A DNA stretch of 64,000 nucleotides from contig OW204012.1 of the NCBI GenBank assembly GCA_934047225.1, forward strand, positions 4,216,001-4,280,000, read 5' to 3'. Each line of letters opens with the position of its first letter. Position 1 is the stretch's first letter. Of this stretch, positions 9,939 to 19,730 are shown in pieces. The DNA is from Ypsolopha sequella. Its lineage: Eukaryota; Arthropoda; Insecta; Lepidoptera; Ypsolophidae. The notes under the pieces were generated by a model that made no database searches, had not been told where the DNA came from, and worked only from the letters and a program-made list of their open reading frames with translations. The translations under genes were made by a program, and so were the position numbers.

Positions 9939-10659
9939 CTCAATAGACCTAGCACATCACTCTTTAGAAGCTTTATAATATCTAAACCTACCCACACTCA
10001 TCATTCCATAAATCTTTAGACAGAATTGGGGTAATTCCGCACTAACAAGACCAAATTACCCACATCTACGATTTGACGTTCCCTTGGGACGGAAACCTGG
10101 GTGGTTTTGGGGCTAATCTAATCATTCTTATCACAAAGGGATAAGGTTCATAATAGGTCGCGATTATTGTTTTAATGTACTCCCAAGGTTTTGAGGATAA
10201 TAATTTTATTTAGTCTCATTGTTGGTTCATTATGTTCTGGTAATGTAGAGCGTGATAGTGCTTTTAGGGTTCGTTTAAATATTGAACCTTTTTAGTGAAT
10301 TTATTGTGAATTAACGTTTATACGTCTTCTTTTTCACTTCTTTTTCTGGCCAATATTTACGATTCGAAAACGGTTTCGGGGAATCGCTTTTCTGAGCAGC
10401 ATTTTGTAACATCATATCATTTAATAAATGAAAAAAAAAATAGCGATGTCTTTTATTTGACCTTAAGTGACGTCATCGTGCATATTTTATTCTTCTTGAA
10501 CGCATCCTGAAGTTTCAAGGAGCCAACGATTCAATATATTACGGTGACGTCACTTCCCGTATTTAAATATTAAAATACTTATAAAATCTCTTTCAAATCA
10601 CGACTTTTTTTATTAGTGAAATTATAAACCGAAATTTATCTATTTAATCCATAATATAA
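9939..10659. other. No gene or repeat recognised
   Basis: AT-rich DNA with stops in all frames over long distances. I see no terminal repeats and no match to other parts of the window. Confidence 0.5.
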
Positions 10660-11190
10660 AGTCAAGTGCGATTCAGACTCGCGTACCTAGGGTTCCACGT
10701 AATGCTACAGTTTTAGGAATGTTGCCATTTTGTTTTCGTGAATTTCGCAACCGCTATATTTTCCTGCAATCTTTTCGTAAACACATATTAAGTACCAGGA
10801 TTTTTTTCATATTTTTCGGTACACCAGTTTTGGAGATAAGGGGGGGGGGCATACCTACATTGTTTGTGGTTTTTCGAGTATTTCTCGGAATAGATGCAAC
10901 TAAATATACTTAAGCTATATATTTTTTTTACAATCAACTCTTTAATATCTACAATTTGATACCCATATTGTATTTTTAAAATAATATTTTTTATTTTTCT
11001 CACTTTTGTTTTAGAAATATTTTGAACAATTTCAAACATTTAATTTTTTTTGTAATATGTGGGCAAATTCATGTAATTTTTGTGCTAAATTTCAAATCTT
11101 CATCTTTAACTGTGCTTAAGTTATGAGGCTGTGACATACGGACGGACGGACGGACAACGGCGGAGTCTCACCATAAAGGTTCCTTTTGTA
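10660..11190 (+). repeat. Dispersed repeat, family B, longest copy
   Basis: Begins GTCAAGTGCGATTCAGACTC, then TACCTAGGGTTCC, CACCAGTTTTGGAGATAAGG, a G9 run, GGTTTTTCGAG and CTCGGAATAGATGC as in the copy at 3548. It extends further to GGCTGTGACATACGGACGGA and CGGCGGAGTCTCA, so the copy at 3548 lacks the 3' third. Confidence 0.75.
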
Positions 11191-11275
11191 CCTTTTAAAT
11201 ACCATAATATTTGTACCATCCTGTTAATATTATTTGTCACCTGTCAGAAGTTATCAATAAAACTGATAATTTTAT

Positions 11276-11352
11276 TACTTATTATAATATATATATTTAT
11301 ATTATAATTATATATAATTATATATATATAATATATATAAAAAACATATATA
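11276..11352. repeat. AT microsatellite-like tract
   Basis: Irregular TATA/ATAT repeats with no other structure. The short frame across it is composition-driven and not called. Confidence 0.8.
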
Positions 11353-11419
11353 ATAATAATTTATTACGAAGTTTATTTATATTATTGTGTTATTTCTGTA
11401 AATGTATAGTTTAATATAC

Positions 11420-12006
11420 AGGGTGCTTGGTAATTCGACCTATTCCTTGAAAGGGGTTATACTAGAGATCATTTTCAACGAATTAAGTCCTATCAACTAG
11501 GTGTCGAAAATGAATGGTCTCCGAGTTACGAAGGTTTTTATATTATTTTTCAAACTTTCAGACTAATAACCAAAAATAAATAATTTAAAAATAACTATTC
11601 CTCTCTCAGCACTTATTTATTATATTTCTGATCAATGATAGATGAGTGATCATTTATAAAAAAATACGTGCCCTGAATTCCCATAATCTCAGAATTAAAA
11701 GGTCTTAAGTGGAAAGAAAACCTTTTTTATTTTGTAATTTTTGAAATATCGACGTGTTTTACTTGAAACATTTGCGACCCTTAGTTGATAGGCATTATTT
11801 GTTGGAAATGATCCCTAGTATAACCACTTTAAAGGAATATATATGTTTATGTTTATTCTTATTGCACACAGAAAACTTAATTCTAAATTATATAATAAAA
11901 GTTATGTACAATGGCGGGCTTATCTCAATAATGAGATTTCTTCCAGCAAACCAAGGGTGATAAGGATATTTGAAATAAATAAGGAATAGGTCGAATTACC
12001 AAGCAT
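11420..12006. mobile_element. Element with inverted ends GGTGCTTGGTAATTCGACC
   Basis: The left end reads CAGGGTGCTTGGTAATTCG followed by ACCTATTCCTT; the right end reads AAGGAATAGGTCG then AATTACCAAGCATACC. About 27 bp match as inverted repeats. About 590 bp, no ORF that resembles a transposase. The target duplication is not clear. Confidence 0.65.
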
Positions 12007-12016
12007 ACCAAGGGCT

Positions 12017-12838
12017 TTTATAATGCAGAAGCGTTGTATCAGAGCTGTTTGCAATGCGGCTCCAACAGATTCATGCAAGCCATTGTTTAAAAAACTAAAG
12101 CTGCTTTCATTACCTAGCCTTTATATTTATGAAATGGCATGTTTCACCAAAAATCATCTGGAACAATTTGTCACACTCAATGATGTCTGTGTTGGTGATA
12201 AGTAATATCCTCTGTAAACGCAATCCAATATATTATATATATTAGTAGCATGCTTTGTAAACAGTTTACTCTGACAGCTGACGTCTGTTTCACTTTGCTC
12301 TCTCTCTCTCTTGCGACGACTGTAATGTCTGATTGTTTTGTGAAGATAAAAATCCTTAAATATAAACACCGATTCGGCGCAACACAACTTGACTTAATTG
12401 ACAGGACTAAACTTAATTTGAGTGTTCTGTCCTTTTCTTTCTGTATCGAAAAGACAAAGACGGGACGCTCAAAATAAGGTTAGTCTTGTTAGTTGTGTTG
12501 CGCCGAATCGACCCAATAATCTGTTGTGATCCTATTGATTAGTTTCCTTTAATGCCCATAATCCATCAGTCTGCTCATTCAATACTAGACATCCAAACAG
12601 ACTAGTAACTTCAACTTTAAAGACCGCGTTGACTCAAAAAAATTGCTTTTCGATGCAAATGCAAATATTTAATAAATTACCAGACAAGTTAAAACTTATG
12701 CCACACACATTGTTTAAAAAATATTTATTTAATTGGTTAGTAGATAAGTGCTTTTACACTGTAATAGTAGTTTATGCTACAAGGGCGCAAAGGAATAAAT
12801 TACGAGGACGATTTAAAAACGTAAACGTAACCGAGTAA
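12017..12838 (+). pseudogene. Reverse transcriptase C-terminus of a jockey/CR1-like element, interrupted
   Basis: 12017-12205 reads MQKRCIRAVCNAAPTDSCKP then LFKKLKLLSLPSLYIYEM and KNHLEQF. This is the conserved tail of jockey/CR1-like proteins (QK.AIR...DSC...F....IL...IY....). After a gap holding a short inverted-repeat element, 12629-12838 reads IFNKLPDKLKLMPHTLFKKY, the final block of the same protein (NKLP......F...). Catalytic domains are missing; it is a relic. Confidence 0.7.
12370..12510. mobile_element. Short inverted-repeat element GATTCGGCGCAACACAAC
   Basis: Left CGATTCGGCGCAACACAAC and right GTTGTGTTGCGCCGAATCG are perfect inverses 141 bp apart. The centre has weaker complementarity (TGACAGGAC / TGTCC; TTTCTTTCTGT / AAAGACAAAGA). 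No ORF. It separates the two parts of the retrotransposon remnant. Confidence 0.7.
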
Positions 12839-13527
12839 TTTATTGCTCTTACGCCCGTGTATCATACTACGTTTTTCAATGCATAGTGTGAGGAAATAAA
12901 ACAAATATAACTTTGTTAACTTTAAATTATAATTGGCTCAAAAGGACTGTATCCAGAGCCGTTAAACAGTGGAAAAAAAGTATGACATTTATGGTACACA
13001 AGAAAGGCTGCAGGTTAGCCAACCACTGAAAAAAAAAAAAATAATAATAATAAAAGCCCTAGGGCAATTAATCGACTTTCTGTTCGGTTTTGATGCATAA
13101 AAAGTGGGCTTTTACGAGCACATGCATTGAAAAAGAATTTATAGAAATAAAATATTGTGACATTGTAATTACTAATAAGAGTTGAAACATGATTGATTTT
13201 GTTTGTAATACATTAAACATAAATATGTTATTGCTAAATTTTTGCATGCCTTAATTGGTTAAATGTGCTGTACATAAATGATTACTTGATTAGTTTTAAG
13301 TAATATTGTAATATCTATAAACCACATTAATTGCAAATAAACTATTTCTATTTCTGTATATAATAATAATGATGAATATGAATAATTCATTCATTCATTC
13401 ATTCAGTAATATATGCGGTGCGACGCCAAAAATGGGTTAACTTGGTAACAATATTTATTTATAAAATCCTGAACCCAATGAAGTATAAAAAAAAAAACAA
13501 TAAAAAAATGAAAATTACTTTCTTAAA

Positions 13528-13673
13528 ATTTAATAATTATAAACAACGAAAATAACAGTTTTGAGTATTTTCGAGATATATTTCGGCCCACTTTGGGACC
13601 GGCAGCAGTGGGCCGAAATATATCTCGAAAATACTCAAAACTGTTATTTTTGTTGTTAATAATTATTAAATTA
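13528..13673. repeat. Long near-perfect palindrome with two GAAATATATCTCG half-motifs
   Basis: Arms 13528-13592 and 13607-13673 are almost perfect inverses around GTGGG/CCCAC. Each arm ends in TTTCGAGATATATTTCGGCC or its complement, the 3' half of the hammerhead-like motif seen elsewhere. On the minus strand the centre reads CTGCTGCCGG, where other copies have CTGANGACGG, so the core is mutated here and stem I is lost. Confidence 0.7.
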
Positions 13674-13865
13674 AATGAAAATCTTATTATAGGCAAATAT
13701 AAATATTTACAACAATATTTATGGGATAACCATTTTAATATACTCTAGCTTATAACAAATTTTCGCAAAAAATACAGAAAATGTTTAAAAAATAATATTA
13801 CAGCATAATTTTTTTTGTTCCGGGCGTTTTGTCTCTTATTTCAACTTCTGTTTTTGTCCAAAAGT

Positions 13866-13925
13866 CAACTATTGGAAAATTTGTAATGCATTCTAATAAT
13901 AATTAGAGTATTCAAAGCGATGGAT
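13866..13925. repeat. Right-end fragment of foldback family I
   Basis: GCATTCTAATAATAATTAG, AGTATTCAAAGCGATGGATT matches the right end of the element at 17325-17484 (GCACTCTAATAATATTTAG...GCGATGGATT). The left arm is missing. Confidence 0.6.
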
Positions 13926-14125
13926 TGTATTTTAGTTTATTTATTTTATCTTATTTGGCGTATACAATAGGTTACATACAATCAGATAATATGACAATAG
14001 ATAATTACAAAGGTTAGGAGAAAGACTGTCACTCAAAAACGGGCAAGCACAGCATGCTAACTATTATTAAAAAGAAAATAACTAAATTAAAAGCAAAATA
14101 CTAATTTTATTACTTAAATACAGCA

Positions 14126-14629
14126 TATTCAAATTCAAATACACTGGCCTGCAAAACTAAGTACTACACTTTTTAAATTTGATTTTTTTCTAAACTATAG
14201 AAGTTAGAGATTTAAAATAAAAAACGTTTTATAGCAAATTTTATCAGCTTTCTTTGAAACTAAAGGGAACTATAAGAACAACTTCACTATGTGATTATTT
14301 TAAATCTCTAACTTCTATAGTTTAGAAAAAAATCAAATTTAAAAACTGTAGTACTTAGTTTTGCAGGCCAGTGTAGTTTATTTTGCAAAATAGGTATACA
14401 TAATACACATTTTACACGTCAAATTTAATCTAATAAAAATATATGTAATAAAATAATAAATGTACATGAACTAAATTAAAAGTTTATTTAATTTATGTAG
14501 CTATATATATTTATATAAGATTAAAATTATAGGTAAAATATATATGATACAAGGTGAAATCCAATCAACCGCCCGAACCCATACCGGAGACCCGTTCTAG
14601 GACCAGGAACTTCAATGATCACCAAATCC
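14126..14629 (-). repeat. Composite repeat, family D, carrying a family E end
   Basis: Shared order with 22801-23113 (opposite strand), 33802-34248 and 42130-42341: TTCAAATTCAAAT, AGTTTATTTTGCAAA.TAGG, ATAAAAATATATGTAATAAA, GTTTATTTAATTTATGTAG, then TACAAGGTGAAATCCAATCA and CGCCCGAACCCATACCGG. On the minus strand TTTGAATTTGAA forms the 3' tail. This copy is interrupted at TA by the element at 14142-14373. Confidence 0.75.
14142..14373. mobile_element. Mariner-type miniature element
   Basis: Ends CACTGGCCTGCAAAACTAAG and CTTAGTTTTGCAGGCCAGTG are perfect inverses; arms continue for about 80 bp. Flanked by TA (14140-14141, 14374-14375). The family D copy is contiguous once the element is removed. 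No ORF. Confidence 0.88.
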
Positions 14630-14793
14630 GCGGGTCTACCGCGTAATTCTGATTTTCATCAACATCAACTTGAGATTGAAATTTGTCGTGCGTGCGACGA
14701 CGCCCGCCTAACATGCCAACTCTTTTGCACGCGTTGAATTTCGCATGCATTTGCTTGAAGTTGATACAAATCAGAATTACGCGGTAGACCCGC
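14630..14793. mobile_element. Palindromic miniature element, family J
   Basis: GCGGGTCTACCGCGTAATTC at the left is the inverse of GAATTACGCGGTAGACCCGC at the right; arms continue through TGATTTTCATCAACATCAAC. A second copy with nearly the same arms is at 29263-29423. This copy's right arm is shortened and diverged. No ORF; the short frame across it is the folded arm. Confidence 0.8.
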
Positions 14794-15114
14794 AGATCAG
14801 ACAAAATAAATACATATTTCGCGGAAATATTATCATTACTTTTGAATAAAGAACACGCGAAGTATCATATTTACGTAGACTGAAAAACCAAAATCACTTC
14901 CCGGCGCATTCTTTGAATTTGGAACGAAGAGCGCACCGGCAATGTTGTATGAAACGGTGTGCTGTTTGAATTTAGAACTCTTTCATCTATCGTACACATT
15001 GTGTTCTCGTGGCTGTATAGCCACAGATGAGTTTACCTTTCGGCACAAACTGTAAAAAAAAAAAAATTGGCGGTAAAGCGGAGTTCGTTGTTGTTTGGTT
15101 AATAATAAATTAAA
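14794..15114. other. Upstream flank of the recombinase-like fragment
   Basis: Less AT-rich than its surroundings. It includes an A12 run at about 15053-15065 and ends at the ATG at 15115. I see no repeat ends or promoter elements that I would defend. Confidence 0.4.
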
Positions 15115-15518
15115 ATGAGTTCCGATGATTCTGAAAATGAAAATGAAATGGACATTGACTGCACTCCACCAGATTTAAGATCGGAAGCTAAATTAGCGAT
15201 GGAAAACCTGCTTCCAGCGAAATCAAAAGAAAAATATATGAAAGTATATGAAAATTTCATGTTCTGGAAAAACGAGAAACAGTGTTTTTGGCGTATTTCA
15301 ATGAAATTGCTAAAACTAAAAAGCCATCTACATTATGGGCGATTTATTCTATGCTGAAATGTACAGTTCATATTAAAAACAGCATTGACTTGAAGAACTA
15401 CGGAAATTTAACAACTTATGTAAAAGGCCCTTTTTTATTGCCTTGCATTTTTTTAAGAAAAGCACTATATATGCCTCGGCCGAAATGGCAATTGCCTATT
15501 TCGCTGCCTTTGCAATAA
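15115..15518 (+). pseudogene. Crypton-like tyrosine recombinase, N-terminal fragment with frameshift
   Basis: Begins MSSDDSENENEMDIDCTPPD (acidic N-terminus), then LLPAKSKEKYMKVYENFMFW. A shift to another frame near 15285 continues VFLAYFNEIAKTKKPSTLWA then IYSMLKCTVHIKNSIDLKNY and GNLTTYVKG. Helical S..KY...Y..F..W ... YF.E......STLW...SML is the SAM-like core-binding region preceding the catalytic domain in Crypton-type/KIAA1958-like tyrosine recombinases (from memory of the family). About ten residues seem deleted at the shift, and the catalytic R...H.R...Y part is absent: after TTYVKG the frame runs into unrelated sequence and stops at 15518. Probably a transposon relic; a decayed host-domesticated copy is less likely. 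Confidence 0.55.
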
Positions 15519-16146
15519 TGTACTATTTTTTAAGTAAATCAAACAGTAAAATCAAATCAAAACTATAATTTTTTTCCCCGTCTCAGCTCAGTTAAACCAA
15601 AGAGTTTTCCAAGGACCAAGTAGGGACGAAATGCAAATAGAACCGAGGTCAAGTTTCGAGAATTTTTCAACAAAGGGCAGTAGGGAGAAAAGTCGAGGGC
15701 CCTTTTCTGTTTATTGGAAAGAAAAATCTTTTGAAAGTTAAAAAGTTCAAGCTTTAAAAGGTTTGTTTTTTTTTTTTTTTTTGCTATTGCATTAGAATAT
15801 TGAAATGAATTGAATGAATGAAATCAAAAATGAATTGAAACGTTTTTTGTTGAAGAAGTGCTTGTATTCGATTGATGAATTGTAGGTAATTTTATGATTT
15901 GCATGTAATAGTTGTAATAATTTTTATCTAATGTCTGACATAATTATTCAAAAATTTTAGACATAGTTTATATTATTATTTCGTTAGTGTAAAGAATTGT
16001 TTTGTTGTGATTTAGTTTTAGTTACTTGTGTATTCAAATATCATGTATATGATTTGTGAATAAATAAATGAAATTAAATATTTTCCAAAGTCGGAATGTA
16101 TAAATATGTATAACTTAAAAGCTCTTGGACATATTGAGCTTATATA
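15519..16146. other. No gene recognised
   Basis: AT-rich, with a T-run at about 15764-15782 and TGAATGAATGAAA-type low complexity at 15805-15840. It could contain the 3' remains of the recombinase-like element but nothing is readable. Confidence 0.4.
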
Positions 16147-16200
16147 AGGTGACTTTGCATAGCCAAATTCATACTGGAGACTCAGTAAGTAATCGGTATT
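16147..16200 (+). repeat. Family E foldback, left-end fragment
   Basis: AAGGTGACTTTGCATAGCC followed by AAATTCATACTGGAGACTC and AGTAAGT.ATC, the left arm of the elements at 19463-19728 and 58305-58570. The right arm is missing. Confidence 0.65.
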
Positions 16201-16241
16201 AATGACGAAAAAACATTTTTACCATGGTATGGTATGGTACT

Positions 16242-16345
16242 GACTCGGGGCTGGGGCTCGTTTGCGTTTGACTGGGGCTGGGCTTGCGTTTGCGTTTGAC
16301 TGGGGCTGGGTTTGCGTTTGCGTTTGACTGGGGCTGGGTTTGCGC
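16242..16345. repeat. 28-bp minisatellite
   Basis: GACTGGGGCTGGG starts at 16270, 16298 and 16326, exactly 28 bp apart, with TTTGCGTTTGCG between. A partial unit (CTCGGGGCTGGGG) precedes it. On the minus strand it is open and would give a Pro/Gln/Lys-rich peptide, which I treat as repeat-driven. Confidence 0.85.
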
Positions 16346-16691
16346 AAGCCGCACCTCGCGCTCAGCTTTGGGCTTTATTTTTTCATAATCAATTTTCATA
16401 ATCAACCTATCTTTTAATTTATATTGAATTTTGACTTTGCACGGGCTAATATTTGACCCTTATTTAAAAAAAATTGTCGATCGAAAAAATATTTAATATT
16501 GAATAAATGGTGTTTATATTATTGTCTGGCCTTTTGAGTTTATCATTATCATCATTCTCAGTCCAAATCAACACACTGCTGAGTTTAATTTAATTTAATT
16601 TTTGAAATATTTTTGCTTCATTTATGGGGCAGCAAACCTTAAAGGTCCAGAGCGCCAAATCTTATAATACGCCACTGTACATGAGCCTAGG

Positions 16692-17082
16692 CAGCGTTTC
16701 TTAACCTGTGGTCCGCGGACCCCTGGGGGTCCCCGAGCATATGTATGGGGGTCCGCAGTCTAATCTATGGACTGAGACATTTACTGCTTTTCTCAACGAC
16801 ATACCTCTGTGAAAAGGCATTCTCTGCTCTTGTGTATACTAAAAACAAATACAAAATTAGATTAAAAGTGGAATCTGATTTGAGACTACAACTCAGTAGT
16901 AATATAAACCCAAATAACCTTCTCATTAACGTATTTTATATGAAAAATTATATATTTTTTTGTAATTTGTAGAACTAAATTAAATGGTCAGAAATTTTTT
17001 GCTGCTTTTTTGTTAAGGGGGTCCTAAAAATTGTGCTTGATTTCCTAAGGGGTCCGTGGACGAAAAAGGTTAAGAAACGCTG
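16692..17082 (+). mobile_element. Internally deleted hAT transposon with transposase tail
   Basis: Ends CAGCGTTTCTTAACCTGTGG and GGTTAAGAAACGCTG are inverted repeats; a second inverted block GGTCCGCGGACCCC / GGGGTCCGTGGAC lies inside. Flanks GCCTAGG (16685-16691) and GCCTAGAG (17083-17090) are the remains of an 8-bp duplication: the unoccupied sequence GCCTAGAG is visible at 31296-31303 in the second copy of the host segment. Confidence 0.88.
16778..16972 (+). pseudogene. hAT transposase C-terminal dimerisation region
   Basis: The frame reads STTYLCEKAFSALVYTKNKY then RLKVESDLRLQLSSNI and stops at 16972. T.YLCE..FS.L...KNKYR.RL..E.DLR..LS is the hAT C-terminal dimerisation motif of the ZBED5/SCAND3-like branch. 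Everything upstream (zinc finger, catalytic core) has been deleted; the frame opens only about 50 bp after the left terminal repeat. So it is the tail of a transposase kept inside a deletion derivative. Confidence 0.8.
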
Positions 17083-17717
17083 GCCTAGAGCATGAACAAC
17101 GCCATACTTGCGAGGATTCGTTTGAAGAAATTCGGACTCTCCTTGCATTGAAAAAATATATTTTATTTATTGATCTTTTATCTAAGGATTCTACTTATAA
17201 ATAATGTAAAAAGATTTATACTTTTGTAAAAAAAAAATCCACTCTCTTATTTTTGGTTTTCAAACGTTCGTTCGTTCAACTTGATTTCTTTTTTCATAAA
17301 ATAGATAATAGAAATATGAAGGGATTCTACTCAAATCCAATAAATAATAGTACTAGAGTGCAATACAAACTAGAAAATATCAATCAGAAACAAATTCTTG
17401 TCTTTGGATTTGTTTCTGATTGATATTTTCTAGTTTGTAATGCACTCTAATAATATTTAGAGTATTCATAGCGATGGATTTCGCAAAATAAACATAATCT
17501 TAAATACAATATTTTTTTGCTTACAAAATATTTCAGTATTAGCTAAAAACACACCAATTTGTTGTTTCACTGCGTAATCATTAGTATTACGCGTCCAAGA
17601 AAAAGAGGCCAATGAGCAAACATATAATCGTCTCTATCAAAAGCAAATAAGGTCTTTGCAATTCGACTTATTGTGCTGGTTAGGGAATAAAAAAAGTTGC
17701 TAGGGTAGGCCATCCTC
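17083..17717. repeat. Duplicated segment, copy 1 (matches 31296-31785)
   Basis: GGATTCGTTTGAAGAAATTC, CGGACTCTCCTTG, GGTTTTCAAACGTTCG, AAACACACCAATTTGTTGTT, TATTACGCGTCCAAGAAAAA, GAGGCCAA, ACATATAATCG and TTGCTAGGGTA.GCCATCCTC occur in the same order and spacing at 31296-31785. This copy carries an extra foldback element at about 17325-17484 and a hAT element at its left edge. No coding sequence recognised; it may be an unknown transposon or a real segmental duplication. Confidence 0.75.
17325..17484. mobile_element. Foldback miniature element, family I
   Basis: Arms: AAACTAGAAAATATCAATCA, GAAACAAAT / ATTTGTTTCTGATTGATATT, TTCTAGTTTGTAATGCACTC. The right end continues AGTATTCATAGCGATGGATT, TCGC. 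It is absent from the second copy of the host segment at 31296-31785, which shows it is an insertion. Relatives: 13866-13925, 27836-28205, 43015-43095. Confidence 0.8.
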
Positions 17718-18001
17718 AGAGGTAAATTAAAACACAATCAATAAAACTGAGCAATCATTCCTAAGACACAAAATTACGCGCACAGCTCTCTAAAATAAGC
17801 TATTTTATATCCAAAGCCCAGGTATTTAGGCGTTGATTACATTAATTTGGGACGAAAACGTGCCTTATCGCTGCAAGCGGGTCCAAAGTTCACAAATAAC
17901 AATTTATATGTTAATTCCGGAGGTCGAATTACGGGACGGATGCAGAACGGGCCAGTTTCGTCACAAAATGGCGGATGGTTATTTTTGTCGTTTAAAAAAA
18001 C

Positions 18002-18690
18002 ACTTGTACTTATCCACATAATTATACAGTAAACTTTATTATTCCCGACCGGTTTCGCTGTAAAGCATTTTCTAGGGCCTTTTACAACTTTTACTAACTA
18101 ACAAAGAAAATAATTTTATACTACAACCATGTCTAAAAATGTAGTATAAAATTATTTTCTTTGTTAAGGCGCTCTTATCCCAGAAGAGTGACTCTCTGTC
18201 TTTTTCTTTATGTGTAAGGAGTAAAGAAAATAACCCCACTTTTGTACTCTTTCGTTGTTTTTATCGGTTTTTAAATTGTTTAAAAATAAGGGATATGTTT
18301 ATTAAAACCCACTTACGTGGTCGACCTAGGAAATTTAAAGAGCAATATTACCAGATATGTTTCGTTAATAAAAGAGTGGAATTATGGAAATGGCATGATT
18401 TGAAAGGTCTTATTACATGCTGTGTTCGTGAATTATTTCTATCGAGCAAATTTATCTGATCGTGTAACACATGCGTGGGAGACCTAGATAAAGGTTCGAA
18501 CTATATTGCGTATTTTTTTTTTGAAGTTTTAGACGATATTTGAAAGTTCTATTTGACTTTGAAATTACTGATTTTGGGATAAGAGCGCCTTAATTAGGAT
18601 TTTCAAAAGGCCCTAGAAAATGCTTTACAGCGAAACCGGTCGGGCATAATAAAGTTTACTGCAAGTATAGGTATGTGGATAAGTACAAAT
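18002..18690. mobile_element. Inverted-repeat element, family K, split by a TTAA element
   Basis: Outer arms: ACTTGTACTTATCCACATA then TAAACTTTATTATTCCCGAC, CGGTTTCGCTGTAAAGCATT, TTCTAGGGCCTTTT on the left; their inverse on the right up to 18690. Between them lies a 24-bp perfect hairpin (18101-18164 region, TAATTTTATACTACA / TGTAGTATAAAATTA) and an independent TTAA insertion at 18168-18589. A shared 3' motif TTCCACCAAGTGCCAACAAT also appears at 44094-44120. Confidence 0.75.
18168..18589. mobile_element. TTAA-target element with 15-bp terminal repeats, family L
   Basis: Flanked by TTAA (18164-18167, 18590-18593). Perfect terminal repeats GGCGCTCTTATCCCA / TGGGATAAGAGCGCC. About 420 bp, no ORF. 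TTAA duplication points to piggyBac- or Kolobok-like transposition. Distinct in sequence from families N, X and Y, which use the same target. Confidence 0.85.
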
Positions 18691-18802
18691 GTTTTTTAAA
18701 CAATGTTTTATAAATTCCACCAAGTGCCAACAATCACTAACATCTACTAGGTTATTTTTGTTTTATGCAGCATTCAAACATTCAAAAGTTCAGTGACATT
18801 AA

Positions 18803-18963
18803 AGCCGATTATGAAGGCTTTAACTTTAGTTTTAGTGCTGTCAAGACTTAAATTTTTCCAAATTAATTTAGCTTCTGTTCTTCACACTTATGAACTATTT
18901 TGCAACGATGAAAATTTAGTTTTGACAGCACTAAAACTAAAGTTAAAGCCTTCAGAATCGGCT
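18803..18963. mobile_element. Foldback miniature element, family M
   Basis: AGCCGATTATGAAGGCTTTA at the left and TAAAGCCTTCAGAATCGGCT at the right are inverses with one or two differences; arms continue through TTTTAGTGCTGTCAA. A diverged copy lies at 54026-54180. No ORF; target duplication not resolved. Confidence 0.8.
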
Positions 18964-19001
18964 ACAATATGAAATGCCTCATGCACCATTGCAGTTAGTA
19001 A

Positions 19002-19416
19002 TACAAGGTGAAATTGAAACAACCGCCTGAATTCATACTGGAGACTCGGTTAGTGATCTGGAATAAGGTTCAATGATCCTTGTTATCGAAATCATAAGCA
19101 AAAAAAATTGTTCCCGTACGAACTGGAGTCGTATTTTTGAATCGTTCATTATCAATTCACGTGTGAAAATATATACCTGTCTCATCTTGCAAATGACAAT
19201 TTCTTATGTGCTACGTGAAATGGGTATATACTTTCGCACGTAAATTGAAAACGATGCATTCAAAAATACGGCTCCTGGACTAATTCAAATACAATTCCTG
19301 GTATAGGCAGAACGGAAGCAAAAATTTTTTTTTTATTTCGCCTTATGTGTCATTAAACGTTATTCCTGATCACTAACCGAGTCTCCAGTATGAATTCAGG
19401 TAATTGATTGTATATA
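19002..19416. mobile_element. Family E foldback element, long variant
   Basis: Starts TACAAGGTGAAATTGAAACA after TA and has GAATTCATACTGGAGACTCG, GTTAGTGATC; the right side has GATCACTAAC, CGAGTCTCCAGTATGAATTC. A second inner pair flanks the centre: ATACGGCTCCTGG and CGTATTTTTGAATCGTTC-type blocks. The right terminus is eroded (ends in TTGATTGTATA). No ORF. Confidence 0.7.
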
Positions 19417-19462
19417 CTTTATATTTAGTAATATAAACATTATAAAAATATAATTTAGTATA

Positions 19463-19728
19463 TACAAGGTGACTTTTTGATCATCGTCCAAATTCATACT
19501 GGAGGCTTGATAAGTGATCAGTATCTTGGATCAGTAACAATTTTTGTGAAATTAGTAAATTGAAATTTCGGCTTCCCATAGAAATTCAGTTCCACTCCCG
19601 AGTGAGTCACTATGGGGAGTCGAAATTTCATCTTACGAATTTCACCAAAATTGTTATTGATCCATGATACTGATCACTTACCAAGCCACCAGTATGAATT
19701 TGGACGATGATCTAAAATTCACCTTGTA
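19463..19728. mobile_element. Family E foldback element, 266-bp form
   Basis: TACAAGGTGACTTTTTGATC, ATCGTCCAAATTCATACTGG at the left; the inverse at the right ending CACCTTGTA; TA on both sides (19461-19462, 19729-19730). The copy at 58305-58570 has the same length and the same arms. Arms are about 110 bp, so transcripts through it would fold into a long hairpin. Confidence 0.88.
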
Positions 19729-19730
19729 TA

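Larger units (their letters stand above)
12007..13362 (+). mobile_element. 5'-truncated non-LTR retrotransposon with its 3' UTR
   Basis: Two coding remnants and a shared 3' UTR. The 3' UTR part (about 12770-13150) matches 38345-38712 on the minus strand block by block: CAAGGGCG, TCTTACGCCCGTGTATCATA, CAATGCATAGTGTGAGGAAA, TCCAGAGC.GTTAAACAGTGG, GCCCTAGGGCAA and ATCGACTTTCTGTTCGG. It ends in ATTTCTATTTCT-like low-complexity DNA near 13360. A 141-bp inverted-repeat element (12370-12510) lies inside the coding part. Confidence 0.75.

Noticed and set aside
11211..11414. 67-codon frame over the AT microsatellite
   Set aside because: Sequence is Ile/Tyr/Asn repeats produced by ATATAT DNA.
16199..16405. 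Minus-strand Pro/Gln-rich frame
   Set aside because: It is the translation of the 28-bp minisatellite.
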